Shown here piece by piece: positions 16,625 to 25,422 of a DNA stretch of 64,000 nucleotides (its first letter is position 1; the number at the start of each line of letters is the position of its first letter). This DNA is from an uncultured bacterium (GTDB lineage Bacteria; Bacillota; Clostridia; Lachnospirales; Lachnospiraceae): NCBI GenBank assembly GCA_905215155.1, contig CAJMPJ010000001.1:94632-158631 (forward strand), in the 5' to 3' direction. The notes beneath the pieces are model-generated. The model ran no database searches, was not told the origin of the DNA, and saw only the letters and a list, made by a program, of their open reading frames with translations. Position numbers and translations under genes: made by a program.

Positions 16625-18139
16625 ATGAATATAAAACGAGCAAAAGAAGAAATAAAAAACACCATTGAAGCCTATTTGTTAAAGGATGCCTACGGCTCTT
16701 ATGAGATCCCGTCCTTGCGCCAGAGACCCATTTTTCTCATGGGACCTCCCGGAGTGGGGAAAACCCAGATCATGGAACAGGTAGCAAGGGAATGTAAAAT
16801 AGGACTGGTGGCTTATACCATAACCCATCATACCCGCCAGAGTGCCGTGGGCCTTCCCTTTATTCTTGATAAGGAATTTGGAAATGAAACCTACCGGGTG
16901 ACCGAATACACCATGAGTGAGATCGTTGCATCGGTCTATGAAAAGATGGAGACCACCGGTTTAAAGGAAGGGATTCTGTTTATTGATGAGATCAACTGTG
17001 TTTCCGAAACCCTGGCACCTACCATGCTTCAGTTCCTCCAGTATAAAACCTTTGGAAACCATAAGATTCCCGAAGGCTGGGTCATCGTAACCGCTGGAAA
17101 TCCCCCGGAATACAACAAATCCGTCCGGGATTTTGATGTGGTGACCTTGGACCGAATCAAGCTGATTCACGTAGAACCTGATTTTGAAGTATGGAAGGCC
17201 TATGCCTATGAAAATGATCTGCATCCGGCTGTGATCTCCTATCTGAACACCAAACCGGAGCACTTCTGCCGCATCGAAACCACGGTAGACGGCAAATTTT
17301 TTGCCACTCCCAGAGGCTGGGAGGATTTATCCCGGTTTATCCAGATTTACGAACGCCTGGATAAGAAGGCGGATCGGGACGTCGTTGGGGAATACATTCA
17401 ATTTCCAAGGATTGCCAAGGATTTCACCAATTATCTGGAGCTATACTACAAATATCGTGAGGATTACCAGATCGAAGAAATCTTATCCGGCACCATCCGG
17501 GAAAGCCTGTGCAATAAATTAAGCCGGGCGCCGTTTGATGAAAAATTAAACGTAATCGGACTTCTGCTTTCCAGACTTTCACAGCATTTCCGCAGGGTAG
17601 CCGATCAGGGAGACCGGACAGCCCTTCTTATGGACGAGCTTAAAAAGATCAGCCCGGACCTAAATGGCGTGGAATCTGACTCCATGATCAAACGCCTGTC
17701 TGATTTAAGGAGTTCCTGGAAGGAAACCTGGGATAAAAAACGGGAGGCAGGACTCATCAACCGGCGGGAGGATTATTTGCGCCAGGATGTGGAAGCCCTT
17801 CTTTTAAAATACGAAGAAACCCTCCGAAACGGAGATGACCTGGACGATCAGGCTTCCTGGGACAAGCTCCGGGAACTTTTTGCAGAAGAAACGGCCAAAT
17901 ACGAAACATTCTTAGCCGATGCCGGAAAAACCCTGGAATACGCCTTTGATTTTATGGAAGCCGCCTTTATGGACGGTCAGGAAATGGTAGTATTCGTGAC
18001 CGAGCTGAATACCGGGTATTACAGCGTGAAATTTTTGAAAGAATACGAGTGCGAGAGGTATTATCAGTACAACGAAAGGCTTTTATTCAAAGACCGGGAA
18101 GATGAATTAAGAACCCGCATTGATAATTTGGGAAAATAA
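16625..18139 (+). CDS. MoxR-type AAA+ ATPase
   Basis: 504 aa cytoplasmic AAA+ protein. Walker A is GPPGVGKT (Gly40), Walker B GILFIDEIN, and sensor 1 VTAGNPPEYN is typical of the MoxR clade. Beyond the AAA+ module (residues ~1-320) is a long helical C-terminal domain rich in charged residues (YEETLRNGDDLDDQ). It starts 14 bases after the VWA gene, with AGGAG upstream. Together with the LRR and DUF2201/VWA proteins it forms one operon whose client is not evident from the neighbourhood. Confidence 0.88.
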   Translation: MNIKRAKEEIKNTIEAYLLKDAYGSYEIPSLRQRPIFLMGPPGVGKTQIMEQVARECKIGLVAYTITHHTRQSAVGLPFILDKEFGNETYRVTEYTMSEIVASVYEKMETTGLKEGILFIDEINCVSETLAPTMLQFLQYKTFGNHKIPEGWVIVTAGNPPEYNKSVRDFDVVTLDRIKLIHVEPDFEVWKAYAYENDLHPAVISYLNTKPEHFCRIETTVDGKFFATPRGWEDLSRFIQIYERLDKKADRDVVGEYIQFPRIAKDFTNYLELYYKYREDYQIEEILSGTIRESLCNKLSRAPFDEKLNVIGLLLSRLSQHFRRVADQGDRTALLMDELKKISPDLNGVESDSMIKRLSDLRSSWKETWDKKREAGLINRREDYLRQDVEALLLKYEETLRNGDDLDDQASWDKLRELFAEETAKYETFLADAGKTLEYAFDFMEAAFMDGQEMVVFVTELNTGYYSVKFLKEYECERYYQYNERLLFKDREDELRTRIDNLGK

Positions 18140-18192
18140 TGTATAAAAACCATCGGGCAGCTCCATAATAAGAAAGAAAAGGAGGTAGTGCC

Positions 18193-18405
18193 ATGGGAAA
18201 TAAAGCATTGAATTACACAGCTCTGACCATTGCCATTATCGGCGCAGTAAACTGGGGACTCATTGGATTCTTCAATTTTGACCTGGTATCATTTATTTTC
18301 GGCAGCATGACATGGATTACCAGGATCGTGTATGGCCTGGTGGGAATTTCAGGTTTATATCTGCTTACATTTTATGGTAATTCAGAGGCTAGAGCAGAAA
18401 GATAG
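18193..18405 (+). CDS. DUF378-family membrane protein
   Basis: 70 aa with two transmembrane helices and the family's NWGLIGFFNFDLV and RIVYGLVGISGLY signatures. AAGGAGG precedes ATG 18193. Function unknown; such proteins (B. subtilis YuzA type) are found across Firmicutes. It lies 53 bases after the MoxR gene and may be co-transcribed. Confidence 0.85.
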   Translation: MGNKALNYTALTIAIIGAVNWGLIGFFNFDLVSFIFGSMTWITRIVYGLVGISGLYLLTFYGNSEARAER

Positions 18406-18572
18406 TAAGATGATTGTACAAAAAAGGGCATTGCATCATGACGTTGGTCTTTGGTCATGGGGCAGTACCCTTTCACTGTGTAGTAATAAGGGGGGCGCAG
18501 CGGGCTGAAGAACTGTTTTTGTATTCGATTCCGCAGCCGCAAAAAAATATGATAGAAATTAAAAAAAAACTC

Positions 18573-18599
18573 TTATGAAAACTTCAGATATGACGATAT
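18573..18599 (+). promoter_or_regulatory. Candidate sigma-28-type flagellin promoter
   Basis: GACGATAT at 18592-18599 matches the GCCGATAT -10 element of flagellar sigma factors at seven of eight positions. The -35 is weak (TTAT rather than TAAA about 15 bases upstream). It implies a 5' leader of about 200 bases before flagellin. Nothing else gene-like is seen in 18406-18766. Confidence 0.35.
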
Positions 18600-18766
18600 A
18601 GCAATTAGAAAGTTCTTTCCGCTACTTTGCAGTATCCGTTGTTCGGACAAACTTTTCTCCATACTGGTCCCTGGCTGTTTGAAAAAAGGATCATATGGCA
18701 TCAAATTAAGATTTCAGCCTGTTGCTCAGGGCCCGAATGACAGGTTTGAAATAGATAAAAAAATAG

Positions 18767-18801
18767 GGGGACAGGGAAGTCCCCGTCATAATTCAAGGAG
18801 G
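18767..18801 (+). promoter_or_regulatory. CsrA-like binding hairpin and ribosome site of flagellin
   Basis: GGGGAC at 18767-18772 and GTCCCC at 18779-18784 form a perfect six-pair stem presenting AGGGAA in a six-base loop. It is followed by AAGGAGG at 18795-18801, itself a second GGA element. CsrA dimers in Bacillus bind a hairpin-loop GGA and the ribosome site of hag mRNA in this way. The presence of csrA in this genome cannot be checked here. Confidence 0.55.
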
Positions 18802-18809
18802 TAATACAA

Positions 18810-20051
18810 ATGAGAATTCAGCACAATATCGCAGCATTAAATTCTTACAAAAACTTAACAAGCAATAACGGTACCGTATCCAAGAACCTGGAGAAGTTAT
18901 CTTCCGGTTACAGAATCAACCGTGCAGGTGATGATGCAGCAGGTCTTGCTATTTCTGAGAAGATGAGAGCACAGATCACAGGTCTTGAGACTGCATCAAA
19001 GAATGCTAACGATGGTATTTCTTTAGTTCAGACAGCAGAAGGTGCTTTAACAGAAGTTCACTCCATGTTAAACCGTATGGTTGAGCTGGCTCAGCAGTCT
19101 GCAAATGGTACATATCAGGATGCAGTAGATAGAGATAACCTGCAGAAAGAGATGGATTCTTTAACTTCAGAAATTGATCGTATCTCTGCCGGAACAAACT
19201 TCAATGGTATCACATTACTTAATGGTGGGTTAGATGGACAGTTAAAGAGCAAAAATAATGTAGCAAAGAATGATACAGCAGGTACTGAAGCATTTTCTTA
19301 TACTGTTTCTGGTGATGACACTACAGATAAAGATTTTAAGGTAGTTTTTGCTACAGGTGATGGATCATCAAATGGTGCAAGTGGTGTATTAGATGTAGAT
19401 GGTAAAAAATTAACTATAACAATAGATCAGAAAGACAAAGGAACAATTAGTCAGAAGGATATTGATGGTGCCATTAAAAGTGCACTTGATGCAGCTAAAA
19501 CAGCTGCTGCTGGTGATGATACAAAAGAAACAGCTCTTGCTGCACTTGGTGCTGATAAGGTAAAAGTTACGTTGAGTGATGATATTACCTTTACACAAAA
19601 ATCAACAGCAAATACTAATTTATCTACAAGTAACGCATTAGCTAAGCCAGGTAATGCAATGACACTTCAGATTGGTGAATCTAGTGATAAGCATAATCAG
19701 CTTGCAGTAAATATTTCCTCTATGAGTATTGAAGGTTTAGGTTTAACAGATGTTAAAGTTAATACTCAGGAGGCAGCAGCAGCAGCAGTTAAAACAATCA
19801 AGACTGCAATTAATACTGTATCCAGCACTCGTGGTGACCTTGGTGCTCTTCAGAACCGTTTAGAGCATACCATCAATAACTTAAGCGTAACAACTGAGAA
19901 CATGACAGCAGCTGAGAGCCGTATCCGTGACGTTGATATGGCAAAAGAGATGATGTCTTATACAAAGAACAACATTCTTGTTCAGGCATCTCAGGCTATG
20001 CTTGCTCAGGCAAACCAGGTACCTCAGGGTGTTCTTCAGTTATTAAAGTAA
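18810..20051 (+). CDS. hag: Flagellin
   Basis: 413 aa. The conserved N-terminal D0/D1 region is MRIQHNIAALNSYKNL ... LSSGYRINRAGDDAAGLAIS, and the C-terminal D1/D0 region is RIRDVDMAKEMMSYTKNNIL ending QGVLQLLK, both needed for export and polymerisation. The middle (residues ~135-310) is variable, Lys/Thr/Asp-rich and more AT-rich than the ends, typical of the surface-exposed D2/D3 domain. The gene directly downstream encodes a FliB-type methylase, so the surface lysines are probably N-methylated. It has a strong ribosome site and its own terminator. Confidence 0.97.
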   Translation: MRIQHNIAALNSYKNLTSNNGTVSKNLEKLSSGYRINRAGDDAAGLAISEKMRAQITGLETASKNANDGISLVQTAEGALTEVHSMLNRMVELAQQSANGTYQDAVDRDNLQKEMDSLTSEIDRISAGTNFNGITLLNGGLDGQLKSKNNVAKNDTAGTEAFSYTVSGDDTTDKDFKVVFATGDGSSNGASGVLDVDGKKLTITIDQKDKGTISQKDIDGAIKSALDAAKTAAAGDDTKETALAALGADKVKVTLSDDITFTQKSTANTNLSTSNALAKPGNAMTLQIGESSDKHNQLAVNISSMSIEGLGLTDVKVNTQEAAAAAVKTIKTAINTVSSTRGDLGALQNRLEHTINNLSVTTENMTAAESRIRDVDMAKEMMSYTKNNILVQASQAMLAQANQVPQGVLQLLK

Positions 20052-20065
20052 TTTATTTTCTCTTT

Positions 20066-20094
20066 ATGGATGGACTTAGGTCCATCCATTTTTT
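20066..20094 (+). terminator. Flagellin terminator
   Basis: ATGGATGGAC at 20066-20075 and GTCCATCCAT at 20080-20089 form a perfect ten-pair stem with a TTAG loop and a T run. Confidence 0.95.
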
Positions 20095-20126
20095 AAATTA
20101 TAGATTTATAAATGATGGAGACAATG

Positions 20127-21377
20127 ATGGAAAAACTAGATATTTTAAAACCTTCCTGGTATGACCGCTTTCAGTGCAAAGGCGGGGATTGTTCCTATAA
20201 TTGCTGTCAGAGTTGGGAGATTTCCATGTCAAAGGATGAATACCGGAAGTGGAGAAAGAAAAAAGTGGTGGAGCGAGAGAAATGGGATCAGACTATTCAG
20301 ATTCAGCCTCTGAATAAAAAAACGGATGCCAATTACGCAAAGTTTATTCTGGACCAAGAAAATAAATGTCCTATGCTCGCAGAGGATGGACTTTGTCAGG
20401 CACAGAAGAGTCATGGATATACAATATTGTCTCATACCTGCCAGACCTTTCCCCGACAGGCACACCGATATCTGGACCAGGTGGAGTGTTCCATGTCTTT
20501 GGGATGCGAAAGGGTTCTGGAATTATTGATGGAGGAAAAAGAGGGAATTCTTTTAGTTAATGGAAAGAAAACGTTTTCTTCTGATTCCAGGTATGGAAGT
20601 TACATTAAGCAGGAAAAGAGAAGGAAAAACCCAGCTTTAAAGTATTATTATGATATCCAGACGCTTTTTTTTATTTTGCTACAATTAGAAGAAATTTCGA
20701 TGGAGGATCGTCTTCTTCTTCTTGGTATGGCTATGCGCCGGATTGATGAGTTAATCGCAGAGGGAAGAGGTTCCGATATCTCTGCGTACATGGCGCAGTT
20801 TATAGAACAGCTGGAACAAGGTGATATCCTTAAGACAATTCAAGAGATTTCGGCGGATAACACGTTGTCTGTCTATTACAGTGTTTTAACAGGCTTGCAG
20901 TATTTAAACCGGGGAGATCACTGCTATAGTAAGATTATGAAGCGAATTTGCGAAAAACTGAATCTGGGTATAGAGACTGAATATGGGGATATGACCGTGG
21001 ACTTTTCTTCGTTTAAGATAGAAAAGGAACTCTACCACAAATACAGGGCTCAGTTCCAGGAAAGAATGAAAGGCAAGGAATATTTTCTTGAGAATATTTT
21101 GGTAACTTATATGCTGTATGCCAATATTCCGTTTAAAGATACAAAGAAAAGCCTATGGGAAAATTATCTTTACTTAGTTTGGGTGTATAGTATGATAAAG
21201 GTTTCCCTTAGTACTTACCTTGAGCCAGACAGCAAAGATGAAGACCTCATCCATTGTTGCAGCGTATTCTTCCGTAAGTTGGGACATAATAGCAGCTTGT
21301 TTGATAAAGTCATAGGAGATTTTAATAAACATGGAAACAGCTTGGCTCATTTGGCTGTACTTTTAAAGAGCTGTTAA
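20127..21377 (+). CDS. fliB: Flagellin lysine-N-methylase FliB
   Basis: About 416 aa. The N-terminal Cys-rich segment FQCKGGDCSYNCCQSW, then CPMLAEDGLC and LSHTCQTFPR, is the FliB/YkgJ-type cluster of cysteines. FliB methylates lysine side chains of flagellin using S-adenosylmethionine. ATG 20127 is favoured because GGAG at 20117-20120 gives 6-base spacing; ATGs at 20112 and 20115 lie on or before that site. Its place just after the flagellin terminator supports the role. The C-terminal half is helical and poorly conserved. Confidence 0.85.
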   Translation: MEKLDILKPSWYDRFQCKGGDCSYNCCQSWEISMSKDEYRKWRKKKVVEREKWDQTIQIQPLNKKTDANYAKFILDQENKCPMLAEDGLCQAQKSHGYTILSHTCQTFPRQAHRYLDQVECSMSLGCERVLELLMEEKEGILLVNGKKTFSSDSRYGSYIKQEKRRKNPALKYYYDIQTLFFILLQLEEISMEDRLLLLGMAMRRIDELIAEGRGSDISAYMAQFIEQLEQGDILKTIQEISADNTLSVYYSVLTGLQYLNRGDHCYSKIMKRICEKLNLGIETEYGDMTVDFSSFKIEKELYHKYRAQFQERMKGKEYFLENILVTYMLYANIPFKDTKKSLWENYLYLVWVYSMIKVSLSTYLEPDSKDEDLIHCCSVFFRKLGHNSSLFDKVIGDFNKHGNSLAHLAVLLKSC

Positions 21378-21417
21378 ATGAATTATGAAATAATACAATA
21401 TTATACAATATACAAGT

Positions 21418-21484
21418 CGGATACCTGCCCATTAGACGCACAGTACGTTCCGTTTGATTGCAGCAGAGTGTAGGTATCCGGTAT
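21418..21484. repeat. Dispersed hairpin repeat, copy A (in an otherwise empty 414-base gap)
   Basis: CGGATACCT at 21418-21426 pairs with AGGTATCCG at 21472-21480. CCTGCCCATTA (21424-21434) and AGGTATCCGGTAT (21472-21484) both recur, in the opposite order, at 33902-33912 and 33883-33895. The rest of 21378-21791 holds no recognisable gene. Confidence 0.45.
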
Positions 21485-21791
21485 GAAAATTTGTATAAAG
21501 CATTGATATTTTTATAAAAGAGTTCCTATCTGCGAAGTTGATTTTATCTTAATTCTTAAAAATGTATTTCTGTGCATGAATAACATAATTCCATATAATA
21601 AAAAAATAGTAATTTAATAGAATGATTGATATAAATATCCGTTATTTCCTTTATGCTATTATTTCATAACTGAAATAATTAGTATATTGCAAAACAACAG
21701 TAATGGATATTATAATAAATCATAGTTTCCTATAATATTAATGTGATAGGATAATTTAAGGTATTTAGCAGTTTATCAGGAGAGGTGACCT

Positions 21792-22172
21792 ATGTTTTTC
21801 ATATGCGGCATCAGCCAAGGCAGAAAACAATTTGATTATGCCAGGACCGTAATCTGCAGCCAGTGCGGAGGCTACGGCAGGTATCAGGTTTTCATGACCT
21901 ACAGCTATTTCAGCGTTTTCTTTATCCCCATTTTCAAATGGGACCGTCGATATTATGTTCAAACGTCGTGCTGTAACACGCTCTATGAGCTGAACCCGGA
22001 AAAAGGGAAACGAGTAAGCAAGGGAGAAGCCGTAGTAATTACAGAACAGGATCTAACCATCATAGAGCCTGGAAAAAGAACTTCGGAATGGAACAGAAAG
22101 AAGTGTACAAGCTGCGGTTATGAAACGGCAGAAGACTTTGAATACTGCCCGAAATGCGGACAGAGATTTTAG
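21792..22172 (+). CDS. Zinc-ribbon protein
   Basis: 126 aa. An N-terminal CSQCGGYGRYQ with a second pair at CCNTLYEL, and a C-terminal CTSCGYETAEDFEYCPKCGQRF in outline (CxxC...CxxC) form two treble-clef or ribbon-type zinc sites. The middle is hydrophobic (YSYFSVFFIPIF) and could touch the membrane. It resembles small zinc-ribbon family proteins of Firmicutes of unknown function. GGAGAGG precedes ATG 21792, and it converges on a shared terminator. Confidence 0.72.
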   Translation: MFFICGISQGRKQFDYARTVICSQCGGYGRYQVFMTYSYFSVFFIPIFKWDRRYYVQTSCCNTLYELNPEKGKRVSKGEAVVITEQDLTIIEPGKRTSEWNRKKCTSCGYETAEDFEYCPKCGQRF

Positions 22173-22201
22173 GTTTCTTATGAAAGCGAAAGAAAGTCAA
22201 C

Positions 22202-22237
22202 GATCAGCCGGCTGTAAATTTCATAGACCGGCTGATC
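22202..22237. terminator. Bidirectional terminator between convergent genes
   Basis: GATCAGCCGG at 22202-22211 pairs with CCGGCTGATC at 22228-22237, between the ends of the zinc-ribbon and nitroreductase genes. The T run is short on the plus strand. Confidence 0.7.
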
Positions 22238-22252
22238 ATTGTTTGATCCCAC

Positions 22253-22822
22253 TTAAACGATTAAATCCTCAAGATTTCTCTTCGGAACGTAATGCACCTG
22301 ATTTTCATCCCTGTAATACCGGACATCCCCATCTTCTTTCATCGGCACAAGAACCACGTTCTCTTTCGGCTTCCCAAGGGCCAGAACCAAATCAATGGAA
22401 TACCTGGCAGTATCAATATTTAGAGCCTCCGCCAGACGGTTTCTTTGCACATTCCCCAGGATACAGCCTCCGTAGCCTTTTTCGGCAGCTCCCAGCATGA
22501 TAGTCTGTGCCGCAATTCCATCATCATATAGTTTGTTTTTGCCGAGTGATAAATCACATAGTATAATTATGTAAGCGGAAGGCCGTTCTCCTTTTTCCGG
22601 ACCATCCCAGTCTTTCAGGGCACCGGCCCAGCCAAGGGTATCAAATACTTTTTCTGTTTCCTCCGGCGTATTGCAGAGCCGGAATTTAAGTGCCTGGGAG
22701 TTGGCGGTTGAGGGAATATATCTGGCAAGCTCCACCAGTTCTTTTAATTCCTCAGTTGATATGGTTACGTCCTCATAAAAACGCCGGAACGTGCGGCTTT
22801 TAGTAACCAGGTCTTTCAGCAT
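22253..22822 (-). CDS. Nitroreductase-family protein
   Basis: 189 aa FMN-dependent fold. The N-terminal SRTFRRFYEDVTIS, ELARYIPSTANSQALKF (flavin-contacting Ser/Asn-Gln region) and the C-terminal GYGGCILGNVQR match the nitroreductase family, which reduces nitro, quinone or other electron-poor substrates with NAD(P)H. The start at 22822 has AGGAGGA upstream on the minus strand. A lone gene with no metabolic context, so the substrate cannot be assigned. Confidence 0.83.
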   Translation of the reverse strand: MLKDLVTKSRTFRRFYEDVTISTEELKELVELARYIPSTANSQALKFRLCNTPEETEKVFDTLGWAGALKDWDGPEKGERPSAYIIILCDLSLGKNKLYDDGIAAQTIMLGAAEKGYGGCILGNVQRNRLAEALNIDTARYSIDLVLALGKPKENVVLVPMKEDGDVRYYRDENQVHYVPKRNLEDLIV

Positions 22823-23271
22823 ACAAAATTCCTCCTGTCAATTTGGATTTCCACCATAATTATATTGATAGTTTTAGTATATCAGGTCCTTGCTTTATCT
22901 GCAATGGACAACAATGATCTCTTTCGGGGCTCCATGGAAACAAGAAACACAGGAATACGGTGCTCATTTATGGTTCTGTACCGAACAAGAAAAGAGTGCG
23001 TATGATTGAAAAATGGTATGATATTGGGTTATAAATTTCCATAAAAAGGAAAACTATTTATATATTATTTACAAAAATTTATGATTATATATAGATAAAA
23101 TATTGCACTTTTTAAGTAGACAAAATTAAAACTACGAAAAAAACACTTGCTTCAAGTGTATAAATTCATAAAAAGATTCTTCTGTATCCCAACTGCCTTT
23201 GTAATAATTTTTAAGAATTCCCCTGATTTTAATTAAGAAAAAAATCATGAAAAGGTCATTGACTTTGTAAT
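22823..23271. other. AT-rich intergenic stretch without a recognised gene
   Basis: Contains the upstream region of the minus-strand nitroreductase gene and a long AT-rich stretch. No reading frame with a ribosome site and no strong inverted repeat was seen. Confidence 0.5.
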
Positions 23272-23363
23272 CCTAAGGTGTTAAACTGGGACTCGACCTG
23301 AGGGTCATAGGACAACCTTAGGTCGCGGCAGCATACTAAAAAAAGACAACCTATGTAGGTCGC
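23272..23363 (+). promoter_or_regulatory. Structured 5' leader with repeated motif, upstream of a lipoprotein gene
   Basis: CCTAAGGT 23272-23279 pairs with ACCTTAGG 23315-23322, and CATAGG 23306-23311 pairs with CCTATG 23350-23355, which would be alternative or pseudoknotted pairings. GACAACCT...TAGGTCGC occurs twice, at 23311-23326 and 23345-23363. The second copy ends immediately before the ribosome site AAGGAGG, so folding could control translation. It matches no riboswitch class that I recognise. Confidence 0.45.
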
Positions 23364-23379
23364 AAGGAGGAGAATTATT

Positions 23380-23676
23380 ATGAAATTAACAACAAAGAAA
23401 CTCGTACTTACAGGCGTAGCTGTATTAGCAATGGCAACCATCTCTGCATGCGGAAGCAAGACAGAAGAAACAACAGCAGCTACTGAAACAGAAGTAACAA
23501 CAGAAGCTACAACAGAAGCAGTTACAACAGAAGAAACTACAACAACTGAAGAAGAGACTACATTAGAAGAATCTTCTGAAGAAGCTAACAGCGAAGATGC
23601 TTCCTCTGAAGCAGCTGATTCTGAGTCTGAGTCTGAAACATCTGCAGAAGCTGAGACTACAACAGCAGCTAACTAA
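23380..23676 (+). CDS. Low-complexity Thr/Glu-rich lipoprotein
   Basis: 98 aa. A lipoprotein signal peptide (MKLTTKKLVLTGVAVLAMA, lipobox ISAC) is followed by an acidic, repetitive tail of TTEE, SEE and SES units with no predicted fold. It resembles the spacer regions of surface lipoproteins rather than an enzyme, with the functional domain absent. It could be a surface-charge or cell-wall spacer protein. It has a very strong ribosome site, an unusual structured leader and a terminator, so it is probably highly expressed. Confidence 0.75.
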   Translation: MKLTTKKLVLTGVAVLAMATISACGSKTEETTAATETEVTTEATTEAVTTEETTTTEEETTLEESSEEANSEDASSEAADSESESETSAEAETTTAAN

Positions 23677-23716
23677 TCCGTACATAACCGGATCAATCAG
23701 GAATTTTTATTTCTGG

Positions 23717-23745
23717 GGCGGGGACAATTGTCCTCGTCTTTTTTT
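23717..23745 (+). terminator. Terminator of the Thr/Glu-rich lipoprotein gene
   Basis: GCGGGGAC and GTCCTCGT (with a G-U pair) flank AATT at about 23719-23738, followed by seven T. Confidence 0.8.
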
Positions 23746-23822
23746 GTGCTCAAATGCTATGCAGATGGACGGTTATTGTGATATAATTTTTTCAATCAGC
23801 CAAATAAAGGAGGCCTGTTCTT

Positions 23823-24569
23823 ATGAAGATCCATTATATCCACCACAGCTCATTTTTAGCGGAACTGGAAACAATGACTTTGCTGTTTGACTATACGGAA
23901 GGCACTCTGCCGGAAATCAGAAAGGATAAGCCCCTTTTGGTATTTGCAAGCCACCGGCACGGGGACCATTATTCAGAAAAGGTTTTGGATATTAGAAAGG
24001 AACATGAAAATACCAGATTTATTTTCTCGGATGATATCTGGAGAAGCCGTCTGCCCAAAGAACGATTGGAGGATATCACTTCCATGAAACCGGGGGAGGA
24101 GCTTGGACTCCGGTTTGCGGATGGGAGGATCACGGAACGATCTTTTGATGAAGGGGAAGCGGATATGAAGGTCCTTACCTTTTGCTCCACCGATGAAGGC
24201 GTTGCCTTTCTTGTAAAAGCCGAAGGGCGGGTGCTTTACCATGCCGGGGATTTGAACAACTGGTATTGGGAAGGAGAGCCGGGAGACTGGAATGAGACCA
24301 TGGCAAAGCGTTATACGGAGGAAGTGGACAAGATGAAGGGGATGTGCATTGATGCAGCCTTTCTGCCTTTGGACCCAAGACAGGAGAACGCTTTTTATCT
24401 TGGCTTTGATGAATTTATGCGAAAGACCAATGTCAGCCATGCATTTCCCATGCACTGCTGGGGTGATTTTTCCGTTATAAGGAAACTGATAGACATGGAA
24501 GTGTCAGGCCCTTACCGGGACCGGATCATTCAGATCCGGGAGGACGGAGAGAGCTTTTTAATCGGGTAG
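23823..24569 (+). CDS. MBL-fold metallohydrolase-like protein
   Basis: 248 aa beta-lactamase-fold protein. Metal ligands appear as ASHRHGDHY (HxHxDH, residues ~43-50), YHAGDLNNW (Asp ligand, ~140) and FPMHCWGD (His, ~205). The N-terminus MKIHYIHHSSFLAEL is the usual strand of the UlaG/YcbX-like branch. The substrate is unknown; such proteins hydrolyse phosphodiesters, lactones or similar esters. AGGAGG precedes ATG 23823, and the thrE pair follows after 13 bases, suggesting one transcript. Confidence 0.8.
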   Translation: MKIHYIHHSSFLAELETMTLLFDYTEGTLPEIRKDKPLLVFASHRHGDHYSEKVLDIRKEHENTRFIFSDDIWRSRLPKERLEDITSMKPGEELGLRFADGRITERSFDEGEADMKVLTFCSTDEGVAFLVKAEGRVLYHAGDLNNWYWEGEPGDWNETMAKRYTEEVDKMKGMCIDAAFLPLDPRQENAFYLGFDEFMRKTNVSHAFPMHCWGDFSVIRKLIDMEVSGPYRDRIIQIREDGESFLIG

Positions 24570-24582
24570 GAGACTGGCGGCA

Positions 24583-25422
24583 ATGGAACATGAAAAAGAC
24601 CAGACAAAAGTGCTGGATCATAGGGAAGCGGGGGATAAAAAGGCGGCAATCGACCCCAAGGAGGTTCTTAATGCTGCCATGCAGGCAGGAGACATCCTGT
24701 TAGAGAATGGGGCGGAGATTTTCCGGGTGGAGGAGACCATGGAGCGGATCTGCCGCTACTATGGAATTGAATCCGGCAATTCCTTTGTCCTCAGCAACGG
24801 AATTTTTACAACTGCCGGCAATGAGCGGGAGGAGATTTTTGCAAAGGTCCAGCACATTCCGGTGAGTGGAACCCACTTAGACCGGGTGGCGGCTGTGAAC
24901 CAATTATCCAGGGAAATTGAAGCTGGGTCCGTAGATTTAGAGGAAGTGAAACGCCGCCTGAAAGAGATAAGGGTCATGCCTGGGAAATCAAAGACCATGC
25001 AGATCGTTGCCTCGGGTGTGGGGAGCGCCTGCTTCTGCTATCTTTTCGGCGGAAATTTAAGGGACAGCGGAGCCGCTTTCCTGACAGGGATCGTACTGTA
25101 TCTGTATGTGATATTTTTAAGCGCTCCACGTCTTTCAAAAATCGTGGGAAACATCGGCGGCGGTGCCCTTGTCACCTTTGTCTGCACCACATTTTATCTT
25201 CTGAAAATAGGAGAACATCTCAATTATATGATCATCGGCTCCATCATGCCTTTGATTCCGGGTGTGCCGTTTACCAATGCCATCCGGGATATCGCAGACG
25301 GGGATTACATCTCCGGTTCGGTCCGGATGCTGGATGCCCTGTTGGTATTTTTCAGCATTGCCATAGGGGTGGGAATGGTGTTTGGTGTGATCCATCAGCT
25401 GATAGGAGGTACGCTTTTATGA
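24583..25422 (+). CDS. Threonine/serine exporter ThrE, N-terminal-domain subunit
   Basis: 279 aa. The cytosolic N-terminal DUF1212 region carries GDILLENGAEIFRVEETMERIC, the family signature, then five hydrophobic helices. In many Firmicutes the exporter is split into this protein and a short ThrE2-like partner, here the next gene (overlap of 4 bases). Together they export Thr/Ser or related small metabolites. Direction and substrate are by family only. Confidence 0.85.
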   Translation: MEHEKDQTKVLDHREAGDKKAAIDPKEVLNAAMQAGDILLENGAEIFRVEETMERICRYYGIESGNSFVLSNGIFTTAGNEREEIFAKVQHIPVSGTHLDRVAAVNQLSREIEAGSVDLEEVKRRLKEIRVMPGKSKTMQIVASGVGSACFCYLFGGNLRDSGAAFLTGIVLYLYVIFLSAPRLSKIVGNIGGGALVTFVCTTFYLLKIGEHLNYMIIGSIMPLIPGVPFTNAIRDIADGDYISGSVRMLDALLVFFSIAIGVGMVFGVIHQLIGGTLL

